Of a stretch of 64,000 nucleotides of DNA, positions 38,192 to 53,325 are shown piece after piece. The stretch lies in the NCBI GenBank assembly GCA_964057225.1, contig CAXKVF010000093.1:1-64000 (forward strand), in the 5' to 3' direction. The notes beneath the pieces were generated by a model. It saw only the letters and a list, made by a program, of their open reading frames with translations, ran no database searches and had not been told where the DNA came from. Source of the stretch: Auanema rhodensis (Eukaryota > Nematoda > Chromadorea > Rhabditida > Rhabditidae). The translations under genes were made by a program, and so were the position numbers. Every line of letters starts with the position of its first letter. The stretch's first letter is position 1.

Positions 38192-41100
38192 ACCAAGTGC
38201 ACATCACGTGTACATTTAATTAGCATAAATTAAAGTTCACGTAAATTTCAAAGTCATGGTTACCATGCACCAATATCAATAAAAATTTGTTTTTAGACTA
38301 ATATGGACATGGGGACTCTAATTTTGAAAACCGCATCTTCTTATCTTTCACGTGAAGCGAGTTACATACCAAGTGCACATCACGTGTACATTTAATTAGC
38401 ATAAATTAAAGTTCACGTAAATTTCAAAGTCATGGTTACCATGAACCAATATCAATAAAAATTTGTTTTTAGACTAATATGGACATGGGGAATCTAATTT
38501 TGAAAACCGCATCTCTTCATTTTTCACGTGAAGCGAGTTACATACCAAGTGCACATCACGTGTACATTTAATTAGCATAAATTAAAGTTCACGTAAATTT
38601 CAAAGTCATGGTTACCATGCACCAATATCAATAAAAATTTGTTTTTAAACTAATATGGACATGGGGAATCTAATTTTGAAAACCGCATCTCTTTATCTTT
38701 CACGTGAAGCGAGTTACATACCAAGTGCACATCACGTGTACATTTAATTAGCATAAATTAAAGTTCACGTAAATTTCAAAGTCATGGTTACCATGCACCA
38801 ATATCAATAAAAATTTGTTTTTAGACTAATATGGACATGGGGAATCTAATTTTGAAAACCGCATCTCTTTAACTTTCACGTGAAGCGAGTTACATACCAA
38901 GTGCACATCACGTGTACATTTAATTAGCATAAATTAAAGTTCACGTAAATTTCAAAGTCATGGTTACCATGAACCAATATCAATAAAAATTTGTTTTTAG
39001 ACTAATATGGACATGGGGAATCTAATTTTGAAAACCGCATCTCTTTATCTTTCACGTGAAGCGAGTTACATACCAAGTGCACATCACGTGTACATTTAAT
39101 TAGCATAAATTAAAGTTCACGTAAATTTCAAAGTCATGGTTACCATGAACCAATATCAATAAAAATTTGTTTTTAGACTAATATGGACATGGGGAATCTA
39201 ATTTTGAAAACCGCATCTCTTTATCTTTCACGTGAAGCGAGTTACATACCAAGTGCACATCACGTGTACATTTAATTAGCATAAATTAAAGTTCACGTAA
39301 ATTTCAAAGTCATGGTTACCATGCACCAATATCAATAAAAATTTGTTTTTAGACTAATATGGACATGGGGAATCTAATTTTGAAAACCGCATCTCCTTAT
39401 CTTTCACGTGAAGCGAGTTACATACCAAGTGCACATCACGTGTACATTTAATTAGCATAAATTAAAGTTCAAGTAAATTTCAAAGTCATGGTTACCATGC
39501 ACCAATATCAATAAAAATTTGTTTTTAGACTAATATGGACATGGGGAATCTAATTTTGAAAACCGCATCTCTTCATTTTTCACGTGAAGCGAGTTACATA
39601 CCAAGTGCACATCACGTGTACATTTAATTAGCATAAATTAAAGTTCACGTAAATTTCAAAGTCATGGTTACCATGCACCAATATCAATAAAAATTTGTTT
39701 TTAGACTAATATGGACATGGGGAATCTAATTTTGAAAACCGCATCTCTTTATCTTTCACGTGAAGCGAGTTACATACCAAGTGCACATCACGTGTACATT
39801 TAATTAGCATAAATTAAAGTTCACGTAAATTTCAAAGTCATGGTTACCATGCACCAATATCAATAAAAATTTGTTTTTAAACTAATATGGACATGGGGAA
39901 TCTAATTTTGAAAACCGCATCTCTTTATCTTTCACGTGAAGCGAGTTACATACCAAGTGCACATCACGTGTACATTTAATTAGCATAAATTAAAGTTCAC
40001 GTAAATTTCAAAGTCATGGTTACCATGCACCAATATCAATAAAAATTTGTTTTTAGACTAATATGGACATGGGGAATCTAATTTTAAAAACCGCATCTCT
40101 TTATCTTTCACGTGAAGCGAGTTACATACCAAGTGCACATCACGTGTACATTTAATTAGCATAAATTAAAGTTCACGTAAATTTCAAAGTCATGGTTACC
40201 ATGAACCAATATCAAAAACAATTTGTTTTTAGACTAATATGGACATGGGGAATCTAATTTTGAAAACCGCATCTCTTTATCTTTCACGTGAAGCGAGTTA
40301 CATACCAAGTGCACATCACGTGTACATTTAATTAGCATAAATTAAAGTTCACGTAAATTTCAAAGTCATGGTTACCATGCACCAATATCAATAAAAATTT
40401 GTTTTTAGACTAATATGGACATGGGGAATCTAATTTTGAAAACCGCATCTCCTTATCTTTCACGTGAAGCGAGTTACATACCAAGTGCACATCACGTGTA
40501 CATTTAATTAGCATAAATTAAAGTTCACGTAAATTTCAAAGTCATGGTTACCATGAACCAATATCAATAAAAATTTGTTTTTAGACTAATATGGACATGG
40601 GGAATCTAATTTTGAAAACCGCATCTCTTCATTTTTCACGTGAAGCGAGTTACATACCAAGTGCACATCACGTGTACATTTAATTAGCATAAATTAAAGT
40701 TCACGTAAATTTCAAAGTCATGGTTACCATGCACCAATATCAATAAAAATTTGTTTTTAAACTAATATGGACATGGGGAATCTAATTTTGAAAACCGCAT
40801 CTCTTTATCTTTCACGTGAAGCGAGTTACATACCAAGTGCACATCACGTGTACATTTAATTAGCATAAATTAAAGTTCACGTAAATTTCAAAGTCATGGT
40901 TACCATGCACCAATATCAATAAACATTTGTTTTTAGACTAATATGGACATGGGGAATCTAATTTTGAAAACCGCATCTCTTTAACTTTCACGTGAAGCGA
41001 GTTACATACCAAGTGCACATCACGTGTACATTTAATTAGCATAAATTAAAGTTCACGTAAATTTCAAAGTCATGGTTACCATGAACCAATATCAATAAAA

Positions 41101-41887
41101 ATTTGTTTTTAGACTAATATGGACATGGGGAATCTAATTTTGAAAACCGCATCTCTTTATCTTTCACGTGAAGCGAGTTACATACCAAGTGCACATCACG
41201 TGTACATTTAATTAGCATAAATTAAAGTTCACGTAAATTTCAAAGTCATGGTTACCATGAACCAATATCAATAAAAATTTGTTTTTAGACTAATATGGAC
41301 ATGGGGAATCTAATTTTGAAAACCGCATCTCTTTATCTTTCACGTGAAGCGAGTTACATACCAAGTGCACATCACGTGTACATTTAATTAGCATAAATTA
41401 AAGTTCACGTAAATTTCAAAGTCATGGTTACCATGCACCAATATCAATAAAAATTTGTTTTTAGACTAATATGGACATGGGGAATCTAATTTTGAAAACC
41501 GCATCTCCTTATCTTTCACGTGAAGCGAGTTACATACCAAGTGCACATCACGTGTACATTTAATTAGCATAAATTAAAGTTCACGTAAATTTCAAAGTCA
41601 TGGTTACCATGCACCAATATCAATAAAAATTTGTTTTTAGACTAATATGGACATGGGGAATCTAATTTTGAAAACCGCATCTCTTCATTTTTCACGTGAA
41701 GCGAGTTACATACCAAGTGCACATCACGTGTACATTTAATTAGCATAAATTAAAGTTCACGTAAATTTCAAAGTCATGGTTACCATGCACCAATATCAAT
41801 AAAAATTTGTTTTTAGACTAATATGGACATGAGGAATCTAATTTTGAAAACCGCATCTCTTTATCTTTCACGTGAAGCGAGTTACAT
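38192..41887 (+). repeat. 21-monomer higher-order repeat, copy 2 (3,696 bp)
   Basis: This is a monomer-for-monomer repeat of 34496-38191, including all five rare private markers at the same offsets. It ends at 41887: the next monomer (41888) should carry GGGGACTC with CTTCTTATC but instead is an A77 monomer with T138 and a base deletion. The HOR therefore stops sharply after exactly two copies within the window. Confidence 0.93.
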
Positions 41888-42062
41888 ACCAAGTGCACAT
41901 CACGTGTACATTTAATTAGCATAAATTAAAGTTCACGTAAATTTCAAAGTCATGGTTACCATGAACCAATATCAATAAAAATTTGTTTTTAGACTAATAT
42001 GGACATGGGGAATCAATTTTGAATACCGCATCTCTTTATCTTTCACGTGAAGCGAGTTACAT
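41888..42062 (+). repeat. 175-bp boundary monomer (T128 deleted, T138)
   Basis: It reads GGGGAATCAATTTTGAATACC, missing T128 and carrying A138 to T. T138 with A77 is otherwise a zone III combination (47695, 53678, 55614 and 56494). It lies immediately after the last base of the 21-mer HOR, so it marks the junction between zones II and III. Confidence 0.9.
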
Positions 42063-43822
42063 ACCAAGTGCACATCACGTGTACATTTAATTAGCATAAA
42101 TTAAAGTTCACGTAAATTTCAAAGTCATGGTTACCATGCACCAATATCAATAAAAATTTGTTTTTAGACTAATATGGACATGGGGAATCTAATTTTGAAA
42201 ACCGCATCTCCTTATCTTTCACGTGAAGCGAGTTACATACCAAGTGCACATCACGTGTACATTTAATTAGCATAAATTAAAGTTCACGTAAATTTCAAAG
42301 TCATGGTTACCATGCACCAATATCAATAAAAATTTGTTTTTAGACTAATATGGACATGGGGAATCTAATTTTGAAAACCGCATCTCTTTATCTTTCACGT
42401 GAAGCGAGTTACATACCAAGTGCACATCACGTGTACATTTAATTAGCATAAATTAAAGTTCACGTAAATTTCAAAGTCATGGTTACCATGAACCAATATC
42501 AATAAAAATTTGTTTTTAGACTAATATGGACATGGGGAATCTAATTTTGAAAACCGCATCTCTTTATCTTTCACGTGAAGCGAGTTACATACCAAGTGCA
42601 CATCACGTGTACATTTAATTAGCATAAATTAAAGTTCACGTAAATTTCAAAGTCATGGTTACCATGCACCAATATCAATAAAAATTTGTTTTTAAACTAA
42701 TATGGACATGGGGAATCTAATTTTGAAAACCGCATCTCTTTATCTTTCACGTGAAGCGAGTTACATACCAAGTGCACATCACGTGTACATTTAATTAGCA
42801 TAAATTAAAGTTCACGTAAATTTCAAAGTCATGGTTACCATGCACCAATATCAATAAAAATTTGTTTTTAGACTAATATGGACATGGGGAATCTAATTTT
42901 GAAAACCGCATCTCTTTATCTTTCACGTGAAGCGAGTTACATACCAAGTGCACATCACGTGTACATTTAATTAGCATAAATTAAAGTTCACGTAAATTTC
43001 AAAGTCATGGTTACCATGAACCAATATCAATAAAAAATTGTTTTTAGACTAATATGGACATGGGGAATCTAATTTTGAAAACCGCATCTCTTTATCTTTC
43101 ACGTGAAGCGAGTTACATACCAAGTGCACATCACGTGTACATTTAATTAGCATAAATTAAAGTTCACGTAAATTTCAAAGTCATGGTTACCATGAACCAA
43201 TATCAATAAAAATTTGTTTTTAGACTAATATGGACATGGGGAATCTAATTTTGAAAACCGCATCTCTTTATCTTTCACGTGAAGCGAGTTACATACCAAG
43301 TGCACATCACGTGTACATTTAATTAGCATAAATTAAAGTTCACGTAAATTTCAAAGTCATGGTTACCATGAACCAATATCAATAAAAATTTGTTTTTAGA
43401 CTAATATGGACATGGGGAATCTAATTTTGAAAACCGCATCTCTTTATCTTTCACGTGAAGCGAGTTACATACCAAGTGCACATCACGTGTACATTTAATT
43501 AGCATAAATTAAAGTTCACGTAAATTTCAAAGTCATGGTTACCATGCACCAATATCAATAAAAATTTGTTTTTAGACTAATATGGACATGGGGAATCTAA
43601 TTTTGAAAACCGCATCTCCTTATCTTTCACGTGAAGCGAGTTACATACCAAGTGCACATCACGTGTACATTTAATTAGCATAAATTAAAGTTCACGTAAA
43701 TTTCAAAGTCATGGTTACCATGCACCAATATCAATAAAAATTTGTTTTTAGACTAATATGGACATGGGGAATCTAATTTTGAAAACCGCATCTCTTTATC
43801 TTTCACGTGAAGCGAGTTACAT

Positions 43823-46638
43823 ACCAAGTGCACATCACGTGTACATTTAATTAGCATAAATTAAAGTTCACGTAAATTTCAAAATCATGGTTACCATGAA
43901 CCAATATCAATAAAAATTTGTTTTTAGACTAATATGGACATGGGGAATCTAATTTTGAAAACCGCATCTCTTTATCTTTCACGTGAAGCGAGTTACATAC
44001 CAAGTGCAAATCACGTGTACATTTAATTAGCATAAATTAAAGTTCACGTAAATTTCAAAGTCATGGTTACCATGCACCAATATCAATAAAAATTTGTTTT
44101 TAAACTAATATGGACATGGGGAATCTAATTTTGAAAACCGCATCTCTTTATCTTTCACGTGAAGCGAGTTACATACCAAGTGCACATCACGTGTACATTT
44201 AATTAGCATAAATTAAAGTTCACGTAAATTTCAAAGTCATGGTTACCATGCACCAATATCAATAAAAATTTGTTTTTAGACTAATATGGACATGGGGAAT
44301 CTAATTTTGAAAACCGCATCTCTTTATCTTTCACGTGAAGCGAGTTACATACCAAGTGCACATCACGTGTACATTTAATTAGCATAAATTAAAGTTCACG
44401 TAAATTTCAAAGTCATGGTTACCATGAACCAATATCAATAAAAATTTGTTTTTAGACTAATATGGACATGGGGAATCTAATTTTGAAAACCGCATCTCTT
44501 TATCTTTCACGTGAAGCGAGTTACATACCAAGTGCACATCACGTGTACATTTAATTAGCATAAATTAAAGTTCACGTAAATTTCAAAGTCATGGTTACCA
44601 TGCACCAATATCAATAAAAATTTGTTTTTAGACTAATATGGACATGGGGAATCTAATTTTGAAAACCGCATCTCCTTATCTTTCACGTGAAGCGAGTTAC
44701 ATACCAAGTGCACATCACGTGTACATTTAATTAGCATAAATTAAAGTTCACGTAAATTTCAAAGTCATGGTTACCATGCACCAATATCAATAAAAATTTG
44801 TTTTTAGACTAATATGGACATGGGGAATCTAATTTTGAAAACCGCATCTCTTTATCTTTCACGTGAAGCGAGTTACATACCAAGTGCACATCACGTGTAC
44901 ATTTAATTAGCATTAATTAAAGTTCACGTAAATTTCAAAGTCATGGTTACCATGAACCAATATCAATAAAAATTTGTTTTTAGACTAATATGGACATGGG
45001 GAATCTAATTTTGAAAACCGCATCTCCTTATCTTTCACGTGAAGCGAGTTACATACCAAGTGCACATCACGTGTACATTTAATTAGCATAAATTAAAGTT
45101 CACGTAAATTTCAAAGTCATGGTTACCATGCACCAATATCAATAAAAATTTGTTTTTAGACTAATATGGACATGGGGAATCTAATTTTGAAAACCGCATC
45201 TCTTTATCTTTCACGTGAAGCGAGTTACATACCAAGTGCACATCACGTGTACATTTAATTAGCATAAATTAAAGTTCACGTAAATTTCAAAGTCATGGTT
45301 ACCATGAACCAATATCAATAAAAATTTGTTTTTAGACTAATATGGACATGGGGAATCTAATTTTGAAAACCGCATCTCTTTATCTTTCACGTGAAGCGAG
45401 TTACATACCAAGTGCAAATCACGTGTACATTTAATTAGCATAAATTAAAGTTCACGTAAATTTCAAAGTCATGGTTACCATGCACCAATATCAATAAAAA
45501 TTTGTTTTTAAACTAATATGGACATGGGGAATCTAATTTTGAAAACCGCATCTCTTTATCTTTCACGTGAAGCGAGTTACATACCAAGTGCACATCACGT
45601 GTACATTTAATTAGCATAAATTAAAGTTCACGTAAATTTCAAAGTCATGGTTACCATGCACCAATATCAATAAAAATTTGTTTTTAGACTAATATGGACA
45701 TGGGGAATCTAATTTTGAAAACCGCATCTCTTTATCTTTCACGTGAAGCGAGTTACATACCAAGTGCACATCACGTGTACATTTAATTAGCATAAATTAA
45801 AGTTCACGTAAATTTCAAAGTCATGGTTACCATGAACCAATATCAATAAAAATTTGTTTTTAGACTAATATGGACATGGGGAATCTAATTTTGAAAACCG
45901 CATCTCTTTATCTTTCACGTGAAGCGAGTTACATACCAAGTGCACATCACGTGTACATTTAATTAGCATAAATTAAAGTTCACGTAAATTTCAAAGTCAT
46001 GGTTACCATGAACCAATATCAATAAAAATTTGTTTTTAGACTAATATGGACATGGGGAATCTAATTTTGAAAACCGCATCTCCTTATCTTTCACGTGAAG
46101 CGAGTTACATACCAAGTGCACATCACGTGTACATTTAATTAGCATAAATTAAAGTTCACGTAAATTTCAAAGTCATGGTTACCATGCACCAATATCAATA
46201 AAAATTTGTTTTTAGACTAATATGGACATGGGGAATCTAATTTTGAAAACCGCATCTCTTTATCTTTCACGTGAAGCGAGTTACATACCAAGTGCACATC
46301 ACGTGTACATTTAATTAGCATAAATTAAAGTTCACGTAAATTTCAAAGTCATGGTTACCATGAACCAATATCAATAAAAATTTGTTTTTAGACTAATATG
46401 GACATGGGGAATCTAATTTTGAAAACCGCATCTCTTTATCTTTCACGTGAAGCGAGTTACATACCAAGTGCACATCACGTGTACATTTAATTAGCATAAA
46501 TTAAAGTTCACGTAAATTTCAAAGTCATGGTTACCATGCACCAATATCAATAAAAATTTGTTTTTAGACTAATATGGACATGGCGAATCTAATTTTGAAA
46601 ACCGCATCTCCTTATCTTTCACGTGAAGCGAGTTACAT
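43823..46638 (+). repeat. Approximate 8-monomer repeat carrying A11 (1,408-bp spacing)
   Basis: A77, A11+A105, common, A77 at 43823-44526 is repeated at 45231-45934, an offset of 1,408 bp, with C149 monomers following at the same offset (44527 and 45935). The later half differs (T36 with C149 at 44879 against A77 at 46287). A third A11+A105 monomer is at 48927. It is a decayed 8-mer, not an exact one. Confidence 0.68.
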
Positions 46639-49600
46639 ACCAAGTGCACATCACGTGTACATTTAATTAGCATAAATTAAAGTTCACGTAAATTTCAAAG
46701 TCATGGTTACCATGCACCAATATCAATAAAAATTTGTTTTTAGACTAATATGGACATGGGGAATCTAATTTTGAAAACCGCATCTCTTTATCTTTCACGT
46801 GAAGCGAGTTACATACCAAGTGCACATTACGTGTACATTTAATTAGCATTAATTAAAGTTCACGTAAATTTCAAAGTCATGGTTACCATGAACCAATATC
46901 AATAAAAATTTGTTTTTAGACTAATATGGACATGGGGAATCTAATTTTGAAAACCGCATCTCTTTATATTTCACGTGAAGCGAGTTACATACCAAGTGCA
47001 CATCACGTGTACATTTAATTAGCATAAATTAAAGTTCACGTAAATTTCAAAGTCATGGTTACCATGAACCAATATCAATAAAAATTTGTTTTTAGACTAA
47101 TATGGACATGGGGAATCTAATTTTGAAAACCGCATCTCTTTATCTTTCACGTGAAGCGAGTTACATACCAAGTGCACATCACGTGTACATTTAATTAGCA
47201 TAAATAAAAGTTCACGTAAATTTCAAAGTCATGGTTACCATGCACCAATATCAATAAAAATTTGTTTTTAGACTAATATGGACATGGGGAATCTAATTTT
47301 GAAAACCGCATCTCCTTATCTTTCACGTGAAGCGAGTTACATACCAAGTGCACATCACATGTACATTTAATTAGCATAAATTAAAGTTCACGTAAATTTC
47401 AAAGTCATGGTTACCATGCACCAATATCAATAAAAATTTGTTTTTAGACTAATATGGACATGGGGAATCTAATTTTGAAAACCGCATCTCTTTATCTTTC
47501 ACGTGAAGCGAGTTACATACCAAGTGCACATCACGTGTACATTTAATTAGCATTAATTAAAGTTCACGTAAATTTCAAAGTCATGGTTACCATGAACCAA
47601 TATCAATAAAAATTTGTTTTTAGACTAATATGGACATGGGGAATCTAATTTTGAAAACCGCATCTCTTTATCTTTCACGTGAAGCGAGTTACATACCAAG
47701 TGCACATCACGTGTACATTTAATTAGCATAAATTAAAGTTCACGTAAATTTCAAAGTCATGGTTACCATGAACCAATATCAATAAAAATTTGTTTTTAGA
47801 CTAATATGGACATGGGGAATCTAATTTTGAATACCGCATCTCTTTATCTTTCACGTGAAGCGAGTTACATACCAAGTGCACATCACGTGTACATTTAATG
47901 AGCATAAATTAAAGTTCACGTAAATTTCAAAGTCATGGTTACCATGCACCAATATCAATAAAAATTTGTTTTTAGACTAATATGGACATGGGGAATCTAA
48001 TTTTGAAAACCGCATCTCCTTATCTTTCACGTGAAGCGAGTTACATACCAAGTGCACATCACGTGTACATTTAATTAGCATAAATTAAAGTTCACGTAAA
48101 TTTCAAAGTCATGGTTACCATGCACCAATATCAATAAAAATTTGTTTTTAGACTAATATGGACATGGGGAATCTAATTCTGAAAACCGCATCTCTTTATC
48201 TTTCACGTGAAGCGAGTTACATACCAAGTGCACATCACGTGTACATTTAATTAGCATAAATTAAAGTTCACGTAAATTTCAAAGTCATGGTTACCATGCA
48301 CCAATACCAATAAAAATTTGTTTTTAGACTAATATGGACATGGGGAATCTAATTTTGAAAACCGCATCTCTTTATCTTTCACGTGAAGCGAGTTACATAC
48401 CAAGTGCACATCACGTGTACATTTAATTAGCATTAATTAAAGTTCACGTAAATTTCAAAGTCATGGTTACCATGAACCAATATCAATAAAAATTTGTTTT
48501 TAGACTAATATGGACATGGGGAATCTAATTTTGAAAACCGCATCTCTTTATCTTTCACGTGAAGCGAGTTACATACCAAGTGCACATCACGTGTACATTT
48601 AATTAGCATAAATTAAAGTTCACGTAAATTTCAAAGTCATGGTTACCATGCACCAATATCAATAAAAATTTGTTTTTAGACTAATATGGACATGGGGAAT
48701 CTAATTTTGAAAACCGCATCTCTTTATCTTTCACGTGAAGCGAGTTACATACTAAGTGCACATCACGTGTACATTTAATTAGCATAAATTAAAGTTCACG
48801 TAAATTTCAAAGTCATGGTTACCATGAACCAATATCAATAAAAATTTGTTTTTAGACTAATATGGACATGGGGAATCTAATTTTGAAAACCGCATCTCTT
48901 TATCTTTCACGTGAAGCGAGTTACATACCAAGTGCAAATCACGTGTACATTTAATTAGCATAAATTAAAGTTCACGTAAATTTCAAAGTCATGGTTACCA
49001 TGCACCAATATCAATAAAAATTTGTTTTTAAACTAATATGGACATGGGGAATCTAATTTTGAAAACCGCATCTCTTTATCTTTCACGTGAAGCGAGTTAC
49101 ATACCAAGTGCACATCACGTGTACATTTAATTAGCATAAATTAAAGTTCACGTAAATTTCAAAGTCATGGTTACCATGCACCAATATCAATAAAAATTTG
49201 TTTTTAGACTAATATGGACATGGGGAATCTAATTTTGAAAACCGCATCTCTTTATCTTTCACGTGAAGCGAGTTACATACCAAGTGCACATCACGTGTAC
49301 ATTTAATTAGCATAAATTAAAGTTCACGTAAATTTCAAAGTCATGGTTACCATGAACCAATATCAATAAAAATTTGTTTTTAGACTAATATGGACATGGG
49401 GAATCTAATTTTGAAAACCGCATCTCTTTATCTTTCACGTGAAGCGAGTTACATACCAAGTGCACATCACGTGTACATTTAATTAGCATAAATTAAAGTT
49501 CACGTAAATTTCAAAGTCATGGTTACCATGAACCAATATCAATAAAAATTTGTTTTTAGACTAATATGGACATGGGGAATCTAATTTTGAAAACCGCATC

Positions 49601-52600
49601 TCCTTATCTTTCACGTGAAGCGAGTTACATACCAAGTGCACATCACGTGTACATTTAATTAGCATAAATTAAAGTTCACGTAAATTTCAAAGTCATGGTT
49701 ACCATGCACCAATATCAATAAAAATTTGTTTTTAGACTAATATGGACATGGGGAATCTAATTTTGAAAACCGCATCTCTTTATCTTTCACGTGAAGCGAG
49801 TTACATACCAAGTGCACATCACGTGTACATTTAATTAGCATAAATTAAAGTTCACGTAAATTTCAAAGTCATGGTTACCATGCACCAATATCAATAAAAA
49901 TTTGTTTTTAGACTAATATGGACATGGCGAATCTAATTTTGAAAACCGCATCTCCTTATCTTTCACGTGAAGCGAGTTACATACCAAGTGCACATCACGT
50001 GTACATTTAATTAGCATAAATTAAAGTTCACGTAAATTTCAAAGTCATGGTTACCATGCACCAATATCAATAAAAATTTGTTTTTAGACTAATATGGACA
50101 TGGGGAATCTAATTTTGAAAACCGCATCTCTTTATCTTTCACGTGAAGCGAGTTACATACCAAGTGCACATCACGTGTACATTTAATTAGCATTAATTAA
50201 AGTTCACGTAAATTTCAAAGTCATGGTTACCATGAACCAATATCAATAAAAATTTGTTTTTAGACTAATATGGACATGGGGAATCTAATTTTGAAAACCG
50301 CATCTCTTTATATTTCACGTGAAGCGAGTTACATACCAAGTGCACATCACGTGTACATTTAATTAGCATAAATTAAAGTTCACGTAAATTTCAAAGTCAT
50401 GGTTACCATGCACCAATATCAATAAAAATTTGTTTTTAGACTAATATGGACATGGGGAATCTAATTTTGAAAACCGCATCTCTTTATCTTTCACGTGAAG
50501 CGAGTTACATACCAAGTGCACATCACGTGTACATTTAATTAGCATTAATTAAAGTTCACGTAAATTTCAAAGTCATGGTTACCATGCACCAATATCAATA
50601 AAAATTTGTTTTTAGACTAATATGGACATGGGGAATCTAATTTTGAAAACCGCATCTCTTTATCTTTCACGTGAAGCGAGTTACATACCAAGTGCACATC
50701 ACGTGTACATTTAATTAGCATAAATTAAAGTTCACGTAAATTTCAAAGTCATGGTTACCATGCACCAATATCAATAAAAATTTGTTTTTAGACTAATATG
50801 GACATGGGGAATCTAATTTTGAAAACCGCATCTTTTTATCTTTCACGTGAAGCGAGTTACATACCAAGTGCACATCACGTGTACATTTAATTAGCATAAA
50901 TTAAAGTTCACGTAAATTTCAAAGTCATGGTTACCATGAACCAATATCAATAAAAATTTGTTTTTAGACTAATATGGACATGGGGAATCTAATTTTGAAA
51001 ACCGCATCTCTTTATCTTTCACGTGAAGCGAGTTACATACCAAGTGCACATCACGTGTACATTTAATTAGCATAAATTAAAGTTCACGTAAATTTCAAAG
51101 TCATGGTTACCATGCACCAATATCAATAAAAATTTGTTTTTAGACTAATATGGACATGGGGAATCTAATTTTGAAAACCGCATCTCTTTATCTTTCACGT
51201 GAAGCGAGTTACATACTAAGTGCACATCACGTGTACATTTAATTAGCATAAATTAAAGTTCACGTAAATTTCAAAGTCATGGTTACCATGAACCAATATC
51301 AATAAAAATTTGTTTTTAGACTAATATGGACATGGGGAATCTAATATTGAAAACCGCATCTCTTTATCTTTCACGTGAAGCGAGTTACATACCAAGTGCA
51401 CATCACGTGTACATTTAATTAGCATAAATTAAAGTTCACGTAACTTTCAAAGTCATGGTTACCATGCACCAATATCAATAAAAATTTGTTTTTAGACTAA
51501 TATGGACATGGGGAATCTAATTTTGAAAACCGCATCTCTTTATCTTTCACGTGAAGCGAGTTACATACCAAGTGCACATCACGTGTACATTTAATTAGCA
51601 TAAATTAAAGTTCACGTAAATTTCAAAGTCATGGTTACCATGCACCAATATCAATAAAAATTTGTTTTTAAACTAATATGGACATGGGGAATCTAATTTT
51701 GAAAACCGCATCTCTTTATCTTTCACGTGAAGCGAGTTACATACCAAGTGCACATCACGTGTACATTTAATTAGCATAAATTAAAGTTCACGTAAATTTC
51801 AAAGTCATGGTTACCATGCACCAATATCAATAAAAATTTGTTTTTAGACTAATATGGACATGGGGAATCTAATTTTGAAAACCGCATCTCTTTATCTTTC
51901 ACGTGAAGCGAGTTACATACCAAGTGCACATCACGTGTACATTTAATTAGCATAAATTAAAGTTCACGTAAATTTCAAAGTCATGGTTACCATGAACCAA
52001 TATCAATAAAAATTTGTTTTTAGACTAATATGGACATGGGGAATCTAATTTTGAAAACCGCATCTCTTTATCTTTCACGTGAAGCGAGTTACATACCAAG
52101 TGCACATCACGTGTACATTTAATTAGCATAAATTAAAGTTCACGTAAATTTCAAAGTCATGGTTACCATGCACCAATATCAATAAAAATTTGTTTTTAGA
52201 CTAATATGGACATGGGGAATCTAATTTTGAAAACCGCATCTCCTTATCTTTCACGTGAAGCGAGTTACATACCAAGTGCACATCACGTGTACATTTAATT
52301 AGCATAAATTAAAGTTCACGTAAATTTCAAAGTCATGGTTACCATGCACCAATATCAATAAAAATTTGTTTTTAGACTAATATGGACATGGGGAATCTAA
52401 TTTTGAATACCGCATCTCTTTATCTTTCACGTGAAGCGAGTTACATACCAAGTGCACATCACGTGTACATTTAATTAGCATTAATTAAAGTTCACGTAAA
52501 TTTCAAAGTCATGGTTACCATGAACCAATATCAATAAAAATTTGTTTTTAGACTAATATGGACATGGGGAATCTAATTTTGAAAACCGCATCTCCTTATC

Positions 52601-53150
52601 TTTCACGTGAAGCGAGTTACATACCAAGTGCACATCACGTGTACATTTAATTAGCATAAATTAAAGTTCACGTAAATTTCAAAGTCATGGTTACCATGCA
52701 CCAATATCAATAAAAATTTGTTTTTTGACTAATATGGACATGGGGAATCTAATTTTGAAAACCGCATCTCTTTATCTTTCACGTGAAGCGAGTTACATAC
52801 CAAGTGCACATCACGTGTACATTTAATTAGCATTAATTAAAGTTCACGTAAATTTCAAAGTCATGGTTACCATGAACCAATATCAATAAAAATTTGTTTT
52901 TAGACTAATATGGACATGGGGAATCTAATTTTGAAAACCGCATCTCTTTATATTTCACGTGAAGCGAGTTACATACCAAGTGCACATCACGTGTACATTT
53001 AATTAGCATAAATTAAAGTTCACGTAAATTTCAAAGTCATGGTTACCATGAACCAATATCAATAAAAATTTGTTTTTAGACTAATATGGACATGGGGAAT
53101 CTAATTTTGAAAACCGCATCTCTTTATCTTTCACGTGAAGCGAGTTACAT
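46463..53150 (+). repeat. Degraded ~19-monomer (3,344 bp) periodicity
   Basis: TGGCGAAT with C149 occurs at 46463 and 49807. T36 with TATATTTCACG occurs at 46815 and 50159. Both pairs are 3,344 bp apart, which is 19 monomers. Beyond this zone A132 (51215/54558) and GTAACTTTC (51391/54734) pairs are 3,343 bp apart, one base short because of the deletion at 53151. Other monomers inside the period do not all match, so gain, loss or conversion of single monomers has blurred it. Confidence 0.7.
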
Positions 53151-53325
53151 ACCAAGTGCACATCACGTGTACATTTAATTAGCATAAATTAAAGTTCACG
53201 TAAATTTCAAAGTCATGGTTACCATGCACCAATATCAATAAAAATTTGTTTTTAGACTAATATGGACATGGGGAATCTAATTTTGAAAACCGCACTCTCT
53301 ATCTTTCACGTGAAGCGAGTTACAT
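53151..53325 (+). repeat. 175-bp monomer with altered pyrimidine tract
   Basis: The tract reads CGCACTCTCTATC instead of CGCATCTCTTTATC, best explained as loss of T145 plus T150 to C. It is the second single-base deletion in the same short pyrimidine tract, after the monomer at 1761. Confidence 0.93.

Larger units (their letters stand above)
22000..41887 (+). repeat. Zone II of the array (C151+T154 and A105 markers)
   Basis: This stretch holds 113 monomers. Its signature is C151 with T154 (TCTTCATTTTTCACG), found from 22704 to 41536 and not noticed outside, usually alternating with common, C149 and A105 (TTTTTAAAC) monomers. C10 and G84, typical of zone I, are absent. A further T143 subset (CCGTATCT) is limited to monomers at 22704, 22880, 23232 and 25344. 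The part from 22.0 to 28.6 kb shows no exact long HOR to my eye, only recurring short strings. From 28.7 kb onward long HORs are clear. There is no gene in it. Confidence 0.85.
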
